The translations under genes and the position numbers were made by a program. 9,660 nt of DNA from an uncultured bacterium (GTDB lineage: Bacteria; Verrucomicrobiota; Kiritimatiellia; CAIKKV01): contig CAIKKV010000429.1 of NCBI GenBank assembly GCA_903828035.1, positions 1 through 9,660 of the forward strand, written 5' to 3'. The notes under the pieces were generated by a model. That model was given only the letters and a program-made list of their open reading frames with translations, did no database searches and had not been told where the DNA came from. Below, piece by piece: positions 1 to 7,800 of the stretch (positions are counted from its first letter, which is position 1; each line of letters opens with the position of its first letter).

Positions 1-249
1 CACTGCCCGCAATGCCCGGCGGCCTATCTCTACATCGGCACCGTGATCGAATCGCCTAACGAGGAACCCTGCCTCGTCCCCCAATACCTGCTGCACTCGC
101 GAAGCTCCTGGAATGGGGCCTATACCGAAAACTGCCCCGTCCTCTCGCCCGACGGCCGCACGGTCATGTTCCTTTCCGACTGGCTGGGCAAAGTGGGCAC
201 CCCGCAGCTCTTTGCCGCCCAAGGTTTTGAATTCCCCAATTCCCGCTGA
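1..249 (+). CDS. C-terminal end of a PD40/TolB-like beta-propeller protein (5' truncated)
   Basis: The frame is open from the first base to a TGA at 247-249, so the window holds only the last 82 codons; the true start lies upstream. The visible part contains the block LSPDGRTVMFLSDW (nt 154-195), which matches the core of a WD40-like PD40 repeat (SPDG-x-x-hydrophobic-x-F-x-S-D), the blade found in TolB, in oligogalacturonate-lyase-like propellers and in related periplasmic proteins. It carries four cysteines in the fragment, two of them in a CPQC motif at its very start, which could form disulfides if the protein is exported like its neighbours. An internal ATG at 46 would give a 68-residue peptide, but coding character continues upstream of it, so it is not taken as the start. 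It lies 12 bases before the next gene, whose ribosome binding site abuts this stop codon, so the two are probably co-transcribed and translationally coupled. The exact family cannot be named from one blade. Confidence 0.65.
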   Translation, partial: HCPQCPAAYLYIGTVIESPNEEPCLVPQYLLHSRSSWNGAYTENCPVLSPDGRTVMFLSDWLGKVGTPQLFAAQGFEFPNSR

Positions 250-255
250 AAGGAG
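249..255 (+). promoter_or_regulatory. Strong Shine-Dalgarno site for the GH42-like gene
   Basis: The run AAAGGAG ends six bases before the ATG at 262, an ideal spacing. Its first A is the last base of the upstream gene's TGA stop, so ribosomes terminating there sit directly on this site. This supports both the start at 262 and translational coupling. It is the only canonical Shine-Dalgarno site among the three starts in the window. Confidence 0.85.
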
Positions 256-261
256 CCTCCC

Positions 262-321
262 ATGCGCACTCCGAAACTCCTGCTTGCCGCCCTTCTCCTG
301 GCAGCCGCCCCTGCCTATGCC
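262..321 (+). other. Signal peptide of the GH42-like protein
   Basis: Residues 1-20: MRTPK basic region, an uninterrupted Leu/Ala core, and a small-residue cleavage motif AYA followed by V21. It fits the -3/-1 rule for signal peptidase I. No lipobox cysteine is present, so a soluble exported protein is expected. Confidence 0.85.
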
Positions 322-3300
322 GTCCCGACCGCGCGCGAGGGCCTTCCCCTGGAGATCGCCGCGGGCGGGGGCCACGTGGGGATGCGGATGGAGCATTCGG
401 GCGCCTTCCAGCTGATGATGCGCCACCGCCTCCCCGAGAGCCGGGTGGACACCTTCTGGAACGTGACCGGCGGCGGCGATGAGATCTACCGCTACAACGA
501 CGAATGCCGGATGCCCCTCGGCACCTTCATGCCCCAGCACTCGACCGGCCGCCCGGGCCAGAGGAAGGTCCTCAACGACCAGGCCCTCGCCTGGGCCGGC
601 CAGTACCGCACGCTTCCCCGCTACGACGTGCTCTTCCTGGGCGGCGCGCCGTTCGTGAAGCGCTACCGGGACAACGACGAGAAAATGAAGACGCCGGACC
701 TTCTTTTCGATCGCTCGGCGGAGATGCAGCAGCAGGTGATCGACTTCGTCCGCTCCGGAAAAACCCTCGTGCTCACGGGGCCGACCAACAACTTTTTCGC
801 CCCTTCCTATAAAACGGAGACCGGCACGGTCACGCGCGCGGGCCAGCCGCCCCTGCCCCTGGAAGCGCTCTTCACCTTCACCCCCGTGACGGATGCCCCG
901 GCCCTCGCCGAACCCATCGCCGGCATCCCCTTCGAATGGTTTGCCGCCTGGCCGGACGGGCTGCGCGGGAAAAACAAGCCGCCCGTGCCGCCCGGCGGCG
1001 CGCTGCTGACCCGCCGGACGGCGGACGGCAAGTCCGTACCGGTGGGATCCACCTGGACGCTCGGCAAGGGGCGCATCTACTACTTCCCGATGGCCGTGAC
1101 AGCCTCGACCTTCCTCTTCGCAAAGGACTTGAAGGGCGGGGTGGATGCCGACGAAGCCAGCCTGCGGCTATGGGAGCAGCTCGCCTACCGGGGCACCTAC
1201 GGAGCCAAGGCCTATCCGGTCATGGCCGAGGTTCCGGCGGTCCTGTCCCCTGTTCCGGCCGGCCGCGAAAGCCCGGTCCGGCTCCGGCTCCTCGGCGAGC
1301 CCGCCGTCACGCTGCGCGCCGAGCTGCGCGGCGCGGGACCCGATGGCGCGGTGGAGTGGACCGGCTCCCTCGATGTGGCCGCGGGACCGGATCGCGAAGT
1401 CACGCTGAACGTGGCCGTTCCCCTGACCGCCCGCGGCGGCCGCCACCCCCTCGCCGTGGACGTGCTGAGCGCCGATGGCGCCGTGCTCTACCACCAGGCC
1501 CTTTCCACCGTGACGGTCGCCCCCGGGCTCGAGGCGGACGTGGCCAGCGACCGCCCCGGCTACGCGACCGGCGAGCCGGTCCGCCTGACCGTCTCCGCAC
1601 GCAACTACTCCCCGCAGGCAACGGCCGCCACGGCCACGGTAACGGTCTTCGACCTGGACGGCCGCGCCCTGATGCAGGCCTCCCAGCCGCTGGCGCTGCC
1701 CGCCGCGCCGCCCCCCGCGAACGCCGCCCCCGCCAAGGGCAGGGGCAAAGTCAAGGAGCTCCCTCCGCCCGCGCCGGGGGAGGCCGCGGTGACCTTCGAG
1801 TGGACCCTGCCGCCCACGGCCCTGCGCGCCTACACGTTCTGGACCCGGGCCGAGGTGCGCGCCGGGGACGGGCCCGCGGCCGCGGCCGGCGGAAAGTTCT
1901 ACCGTTCCGAAAAATGGAACACCCGCAGCCAGCTCGTCTGGGGCATCAAGAACTTCGAGGGCATGCGCAGCCGCGAATCGCTCGCCCCCTTCATGCGCAC
2001 GGTCGCCGCGAGCGGCATGAACAGCGTCAACTGGAACCTGCCGACCGAGGCCCTGGAGCGCCGGGGCTGGTTCGGGGACCTCGAGTGGGGCAAGCCCTGG
2101 ATCCGCGCTTCGCAGGTCAAGTTCCTGCCCGAGGGAGGCGAGGACGTGCTGCGGGCCCATTTCCGGCAGGTGGCCACCCAGACGCTCGCGGGCGACCCCC
2201 TCTCGATCTCGCCGGCGGTCGCCATCGCCTCCATCGGGGAGGAGAGCGGCTACGGCGGCGGCTGGGGCACCCTCTGGGAGTGGTACAACCGGCCGGCCAA
2301 GCCCGAGGGCACCAACGCGTTCCACCGCTACCTGGCCACGCGCTACGCCGACGTCGCCGCGCTCAACGCCTCGTGGAGCACCGCGTTCGCCTCCTTCTCG
2401 GAGATTCCGCTCGAGGAGAAGTACGTGGCCATTCCGGCGCAGATCGACGGCCAGCCGGTGCTGGCGGCCCCCCGCCAGGCCCGCTACGTGGACACCCGCC
2501 AGTTCTTCATGGCCCGCGCGCGCATGTGGGCGGCCCTGGCGCAGGAGGAGTTCCGCAAGGTGCTGCCGTCCCCCATGACCGTCTATGGCTATGGCAACTA
2601 CCTCGGCCAGCCGACGGACCTGAAGACGGAGCCTGGCATGATCGATCCGCCCGACCAGCCGGGCTTCACCATGGCCTGGTGGCCCTACGCGGACCTCCAC
2701 TTCATGCGCGGCACCATGTGGGGCTTCCTGGCGGCGCACGTCGGCCACCAGGCCGGCTACAACGCCGACCAGTGCATCAACTACGACCTCGGCCTCTCCC
2801 CGGTGAGCGTGGCCACCTGGCAGTTCATGAACGGCGTCGGGGCCGCCGCCCCGCTGCTGCTCAACGCGCACCCCTTCAAGACGAGCGCGGTCGGCCAAAT
2901 GAACACGTGGCAGCCCCGCCTGTCGCCGGCCGGCAACAACCTGCTGCCCGCCGCCCTGCGCGAAGCGGGCATGCCGGCCCTGACCTCCGTCGAATCAAAC
3001 ACGCCCCCCGACATGAAGTTCCTGCACGTCACGGACGCGTTGCGCATCACCGAGCCGCGCGCCCGCCTGGTGCGGGAGTTCGTCGAGCGCGGCGGCACCG
3101 CCCTGATCGCGCTGAACTTCGCGCTCGAGGACGACCACGGCAACCTCTACCCGGCGCTGCCCGGGCTGGGATTGGAAACCCTCGTGGGCGTGCGCCAGTC
3201 CCAGCCGGTGGGTCGCGGGAACGACCACGGCGAAACCACGCTCGCCACCGGAGCGGCGCCCGCCCCGATCCCGACCACCCTGACCATCAAAGTGGAGGGC

Positions 3301-4752
3301 CGCGACCGGAGCCCGACCCTCCTGCCCGGCACCACCGTCCTGGTGAGCTACGCGGACGGCGTGCCAGCCATCACCGTGCGCGCGGCCGGCAAAGGGGTGG
3401 TCTACTGGGTGAACGCCGTGAAACCCGGCGGCGACTATGAAAAGCTGCTGCTGGCGCTGGTGCGCTCGGCCGGCGTGGAAACCTTCTACGAAGGATCCGC
3501 GGCCGACGGCCCGGCGGCCCGCGACCTGTTCGTGGTGCCCTACGCCAACGACGACGGCCGCGTGCTGACCTTTGCCTGCATCCGCCGCGGGGGAACCACC
3601 GGCCAGTACACGCTGACGCTCCACCGGCCGGGCTACCGGTTCTTCAACGCCTCCACGGGCCGCCCCCTGCCCACCCTCTCCGAAAACGGCAAATCGGTTG
3701 TAGCCTTCCACATCGAGCCCGCGGCCGGCGTGATCCTGGCGGCGGTGCCCTATGACGTGGAGGCGCGCCTCGCGGCGCCAGCGGCGGTCACCGCCGGGGA
3801 GAAGACAACGGTGACGCTCAGCCTACAGGCGCGCGGCGACACCATCGGCCAGCACGTGGCGACGCTTTCCGCCACCGGGCCCGGCGGAAAGCCGTTCCCG
3901 GCCTTCGGCCGCACGGTTGCTCTCACCGGCGAAGCGCGGGTGGAGCTGGCCGCCGCGCTGAACGACGCGCCGGGCGCGTATACGCTGACGCTCACCGACC
4001 TCGCCACCGGAGCGGCGGCGAAAACACAGCTCGAGGTGAAAGCCCCGCCCGCCCTGGCCCACCTGCCCGCGTTCCGGCTCGACTGGCCGAGCGAATCGCT
4101 CGGCCCCCGCCAGATCGGGGATGACCGGTTCGTGGCCGAGCTCGGCCGCCTCGCCAGCCTCTACCTGGGCCCCGGCGGCGACCGCCTGACACACTGGTAC
4201 TACCAGCAGGGCCATGGCGACACGCGCTACAACCTGGTCCAGGCCCTCGCGGCCGTGGACTGGCGCAAGCACGCCGCGGCGCTGCGAAAGGCCATCGAAA
4301 ACGGGCAAACGGTGGTGCTCGTCGGCGAGGACATGGGCTTCAGCCCCAGCCTGCACGCGGCCACCTACCCGCACAACGAGGGAGGCCAGCTGGAGGCGCT
4401 CGACCAGGTCGCCGCCGGCGTCACGCCCCGGGAAATCAAGGCGCGCCCCTCGCTGCGGCTCTATCCCATCGGGAAGGGCCAGCTCATCCTCGACCGGCAG
4501 AGCTGGGATGAGTACGTGTGGAAGATTTCCGAGACCGCCGCGTTCCGCACCCAGTGGCTGGCCGACGTGAAAGCCCTCCAGGCCGGCGGCGCCGCGGCGC
4601 CGGTCACGCCGGTTTCCCGCTGGTTCTTCGAGTCGAAGGCGGTCCTCGCCCGGGCGGCGGAGCGCACGGAGCCGGGCGCGGGCCGCGAAACGGGAATCGG
4701 CGATGCCGACCCCAACGCGCCCTGGGCCCCGGCCAAGGCCGACCAGCCGTAA
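262..4752 (+). CDS. Large exported GH42-like (glycoside hydrolase clan A) multi-domain protein
   Basis: 1496 residues, much longer than a typical GH42 beta-galactosidase (roughly 650-700). Residues 1-20 form a signal peptide (basic start, Leu/Ala core, AYA then V), so it is probably periplasmic or outside the cell. Order as read: residues 105-300, Rossmann-like module with YDVLFLGG, FVRSGKTLVLTG and a later GKG (268-270); 325-545, two Ig-like modules, the second with a Pro/Ala-rich insert at about 480-508; 554-875, a barrel region whose stretch 686-714 (FHRYLATRYADVAALN, then SW) closely resembles the GH42 segment following the acid/base; 895-1070, second Rossmann-like module, in the place of the GH42 trimerisation domain; 1170-1275, Ig-like; 1276-1440, third Rossmann-like module; then a Pro/Ala-rich tail. 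The probable acid/base lies in GEES (659-662), not the usual Asn-Glu. No glutamate occurs from 791 to 900, so no standard nucleophile is evident. It may be a diverged glycosidase or a non-catalytic binding protein. Start set by signal peptide and AAAGGAG. Substrate unknown. Confidence 0.85.
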   Translation: MRTPKLLLAALLLAAAPAYAVPTAREGLPLEIAAGGGHVGMRMEHSGAFQLMMRHRLPESRVDTFWNVTGGGDEIYRYNDECRMPLGTFMPQHSTGRPGQRKVLNDQALAWAGQYRTLPRYDVLFLGGAPFVKRYRDNDEKMKTPDLLFDRSAEMQQQVIDFVRSGKTLVLTGPTNNFFAPSYKTETGTVTRAGQPPLPLEALFTFTPVTDAPALAEPIAGIPFEWFAAWPDGLRGKNKPPVPPGGALLTRRTADGKSVPVGSTWTLGKGRIYYFPMAVTASTFLFAKDLKGGVDADEASLRLWEQLAYRGTYGAKAYPVMAEVPAVLSPVPAGRESPVRLRLLGEPAVTLRAELRGAGPDGAVEWTGSLDVAAGPDREVTLNVAVPLTARGGRHPLAVDVLSADGAVLYHQALSTVTVAPGLEADVASDRPGYATGEPVRLTVSARNYSPQATAATATVTVFDLDGRALMQASQPLALPAAPPPANAAPAKGRGKVKELPPPAPGEAAVTFEWTLPPTALRAYTFWTRAEVRAGDGPAAAAGGKFYRSEKWNTRSQLVWGIKNFEGMRSRESLAPFMRTVAASGMNSVNWNLPTEALERRGWFGDLEWGKPWIRASQVKFLPEGGEDVLRAHFRQVATQTLAGDPLSISPAVAIASIGEESGYGGGWGTLWEWYNRPAKPEGTNAFHRYLATRYADVAALNASWSTAFASFSEIPLEEKYVAIPAQIDGQPVLAAPRQARYVDTRQFFMARARMWAALAQEEFRKVLPSPMTVYGYGNYLGQPTDLKTEPGMIDPPDQPGFTMAWWPYADLHFMRGTMWGFLAAHVGHQAGYNADQCINYDLGLSPVSVATWQFMNGVGAAAPLLLNAHPFKTSAVGQMNTWQPRLSPAGNNLLPAALREAGMPALTSVESNTPPDMKFLHVTDALRITEPRARLVREFVERGGTALIALNFALEDDHGNLYPALPGLGLETLVGVRQSQPVGRGNDHGETTLATGAAPAPIPTTLTIKVEGRDRSPTLLPGTTVLVSYADGVPAITVRAAGKGVVYWVNAVKPGGDYEKLLLALVRSAGVETFYEGSAADGPAARDLFVVPYANDDGRVLTFACIRRGGTTGQYTLTLHRPGYRFFNASTGRPLPTLSENGKSVVAFHIEPAAGVILAAVPYDVEARLAAPAAVTAGEKTTVTLSLQARGDTIGQHVATLSATGPGGKPFPAFGRTVALTGEARVELAAALNDAPGAYTLTLTDLATGAAAKTQLEVKAPPALAHLPAFRLDWPSESLGPRQIGDDRFVAELGRLASLYLGPGGDRLTHWYYQQGHGDTRYNLVQALAAVDWRKHAAALRKAIENGQTVVLVGEDMGFSPSLHAATYPHNEGGQLEALDQVAAGVTPREIKARPSLRLYPIGKGQLILDRQSWDEYVWKISETAAFRTQWLADVKALQAGGAAAPVTPVSRWFFESKAVLARAAERTEPGAGRETGIGDADPNAPWAPAKADQP
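1921..2886 (+). other. GH42-like barrel region within the large exported protein
   Basis: Residues 554-875. Visible landmarks in barrel order: an early strand followed by ASGMNSVNWNL (582-593); AIASIGEESGYGGGW (654-668), the probable acid/base loop with E660 and E661; the segment FHRYLATRYADVAALN then SW (687-705), the GH42-like helix after the acid/base; MTVYGYGNY (772-780), a later strand; and an aromatic WWPYADLHF (806-814). The similarity is to the N-terminal half of the GH42 barrel; the C-terminal half is diverged and lacks the expected Met-Glu or comparable nucleophile motif. Boundaries are approximate because they were read by eye. Confidence 0.6.
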
Positions 4753-4788
4753 GCCAGCCTCTTTCACATAACAAAATGGGAACAAGAC
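4753..4788 (+). promoter_or_regulatory. 36-base AT-richer gap before the propeller gene, without a clear Shine-Dalgarno site
   Basis: This gap is visibly richer in A and T than its surroundings, especially CACATAACAAAATGGGAACA (4766-4785). The best candidate binding site is a weak GGGA at 4778-4781, seven bases before the ATG at 4789; there is no AGGAG-type motif. An ATG at 4776 is out of frame with the gene. No hairpin followed by a T run is seen, so it is not an obvious terminator. The first codons of the gene are also A-rich (Asn-Lys-Thr), which is compatible with initiation through low RNA structure instead of a strong anti-SD pairing. Confidence 0.45.
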
Positions 4789-4848
4789 ATGAACAAAACA
4801 ATTCTCTCCTTTGCGGCCGCCCTGATGACGGCTGTCCCCGTGCAGGCT
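4789..4848 (+). other. Signal peptide of the propeller protein
   Basis: Residues 1-20: MNK start, hydrophobic stretch TILSFAAALMTAV, then PVQA before Y21, matching a signal peptidase I site (V at -3, A at -1). There is no cysteine near the cleavage point, so it is not a lipoprotein. Confidence 0.85.
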
Positions 4849-7800
4849 TACGTGGCGGTGGTCAACAAGGCCGACTACAACGAGGTTCACATCCTGCCGG
4901 CCCCGAAGGACGTGAACATCGACGGCGACCTGGCCGAGTGGCCCGCCGGCGGCGAGCTCACCCTGTTCCCCGACGAGAGCATGGCGGAGAAGTTCTCCGT
5001 CAAGGGCCGCATGCTCTATGACGCCGACAACCTCTACATCGGCGGCGTGGTCCGGGACCCCACGCCCATGGTGAACCGCTACACCTCGGGCAGCGACTAC
5101 AAGGAGAGCTGGGACGCCGATTCGATCCAGGTGCGCCTCATCGTGGATCCCACGATCCCGAAGCCCTACCCCACGGGCGACCAGCGCAACAACGCCGGGC
5201 CCAGGCTCTGGGCGCGCAAGCTGGCCCACATGACGCTCTGGTACAGCACCCTCGAACAGAAACCCTGCTTCTACGCCAGCTTCGGCATGACCTACAGCGA
5301 CGGGCGGCTGAATCCCGAAGGCATGCAGGCCGCCTACAAAAGGGGAGCCGACGGGAAAAGCTACACCTTCGAGTACAAGATCCCCTGGTCGGCCCTGACC
5401 TTCGACGGCAGCCCCCATCCCCAGGCGGGCGACGCGACCGCCGCGCAGTGGCAGATCCACTGGGGCGACGACGAGGGCCGCGCGGTCAGCCGCGGCATGA
5501 GCGATGTGCGCATGAAAGGCTCCGCCAGCCTCGGCTACATGGCGCCCGGCGAGTGCGGCAAGGCCCTCTTCGAGAAGACCGCCGATGTGCAGGCGGCCGT
5601 CACCGCCGTGGTATCGGAAACCGTCCCGTCGGGCCACATTCCCATCGCGGTCGACGTTCCGGGCGAGGGCGCGAAAAAGATCAGCATCGGCCTCTGGTCG
5701 GCCGAGGGCAAGCTGGTCCGCACGCTCTGCGGCGCCCTGCCCGTGCAGGCCGGCAAGGTCGTTGTGAACTGGGACGGGCTCGACGACTTCTTCCAGCCGG
5801 TTCCCGCGGGGACCTATGAGGCGCGCGGACTCGTCCACGACGGAATCACCATGCACTTTATCGCCTCGGTCAACAACAGCGGCCAGCCGCCCTACCAGAC
5901 GAGCGACGGAAAAGGCGGCTGGGGCGGCGACTACGGGCCGCCGGTCTCGGTCTGCTCCGACACGCAGCGCGTCTACGTGCTCTGGCCCAGCGGGGAAGCC
6001 TCCTCCACCCACATCGCCACGGACTTCGAGGGCCGCAAGCTCTGGGGCGCCAGCGGCAACAGCGCGCTGGGCAACGGCATGGCCTGGTGCCTGCGGGGCG
6101 GCACCCTCTACCAGCTCGGCGTGCGCGGCGTGCTGAAGATGCAGGCCCGGGACGGCCTGCACACGGCGTTCTCTTCCGGCAAATCCAGCATTCCCCTCCC
6201 GCTCAGCTGGGCGCGCCGCGGCATCGTGGCGGACGACACGTCCATCTATGTCACGCAGCACGGCCTCTACGACAAGGGCGTCACCTCCAACGCCGTGCTG
6301 GTGCTGGATCTCGTCTCGGGCGAAATGCGCCGCACGATCCCGATGGCGTTCGGCCCCTCCGGCCTCGCGCTCGCGCCGGATGGCCGCCTCTATGTGGCGG
6401 GCCGGACCGACGCCGACGGCCTGGTGGTCAAGCTGGATCCCGCGACCGGCAAAACCGAGCCGTTCCTGAAAGGCCTGGACAACCCCTACAACCTTTGCGT
6501 GGACAAGGACGGCAACCTGTACATCTCCCTGCTCGGCCAGGCGATGCAGGTCGCCAAGTACTCGCCCGCGGGCAAGCGGCTGATGAGCTATGGCAAGAAG
6601 GGCGGCCGGCCCGAGCTGGGCGCCTACGATCCCGCCGGCATGCTCAAGCCGCGCGGCGTGAGCGTGGATCCGGCCGGCCGGCTCTGGGTGGCCGAGGATG
6701 ACAGCTTCCCGCGCCGCCTGAGCGTGTGGAACACGGACGGCACCCTGTGGAAGGAGTTCTTCGGCGCCGCGCGCTACTCGCCCTTTGTGTACGGGGACGC
6801 GGAGCGGCCCTGGCTGATCGAAGAGGCGGCCTTCCGGTGGAAGGTGGACCTGACGAACGGCACGGTGGCCCCGCACTCCACCGTCTACCGCAAGGGCCCG
6901 TTCCCGACGGACCGCAACAACACCGGGGAGGAGTTCGGCTGGGGCCAGTTCATCCGCCGCGATGGCCGCACCTATATCTGCGCGAAGGGGAACAGCGGCA
7001 CCCTGCGCATCATGGAGGAGGTCGAGGGCGTCTATAAACTTCGCCTGGTCCTGCGGGCCGTCGGCGGCATCTTCATCGACCGGAACGGCGACGGCGAGCT
7101 GCAGGAGGCGGAGCTCTCCACGAACCGGGTGATCAAGCTCGCGAAATGGGCCATGCTGCCGGGGGCCAACCTGGATCTCTACTGGCCGACGACCAACGGA
7201 TTCTTCCGCCTGCCGCTCCAGGGCATCCAGTCGAACGGCTGCCTGGTCTATGCCGACAACCCGGTGCTGGTCCCCTGCGAAACCTGGCCGGCCAAACAGC
7301 CCGCGATGACCGTGGACGAGAAAGGCAACGTGTTTGCGCTTTCCTATGACGGGCGAGACATCCAGCGGGGCGAATCCATGCGGGGCCAGAACCATTACCT
7401 GGGCAAGTGGTCGCCCGAGGGCAAGTGCCTCTGGAAATACAACAACGCCTGGACCTATTTCGCCTGGAACAGCAGCGTCTACAAGCCCGGCCAGCTGCTC
7501 GGCTATGTGACCTTCTGCGGCCGGCCGGGTAAATATGTGGGCATCACCGGCTACTACGGCATGTACTACCTCCTCGACTCCGAGACCGGCCTGTTCGTGG
7601 ACGCCCTCTGCCAGGACCAGCGCAGCGACTACGAAATGGGGCCGAACATCGTCCACACCGAGACCTTCAACGGCTTCCTCTACCAGCCCAGGGGTTTCGA
7701 GGATTACTATTTCATGGGCGGTGACGCCGACGGGCGCATCTGGCGCCTGGACGGCATGAAGTCCCTCCGCCCCTTCACGCAAAGCCTCACCCTCGGCGAG

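Noticed and set aside
46..249. A small stand-alone gene starting at an internal start codon near 43
   Set aside because: The same frame is open to base 1 with coding-like content (CPQC, AAYLYIG) before this start, so it is the tail of a longer gene entering from the left.
1168..2898. A 576-codon antisense open frame inside the GH42-like gene
   Set aside because: Same cause: few stop-generating codons on the sense strand. No domain, no ribosome site, biased composition.
936..3440. An 834-codon open frame on the + strand in another frame inside the GH42-like gene
   Set aside because: The translation is Arg/Gly/Pro/Ala-rich with no recognisable motif, as expected from a +1-type shadow of GC-rich codons. 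The overlapping frame has a signal peptide, an SD site and recognisable domains.
4753..4788. Rho-independent terminator between the GH42-like and propeller genes
   Set aside because: No stem of useful length and no T run is present; the gap is merely AT-richer than its surroundings.
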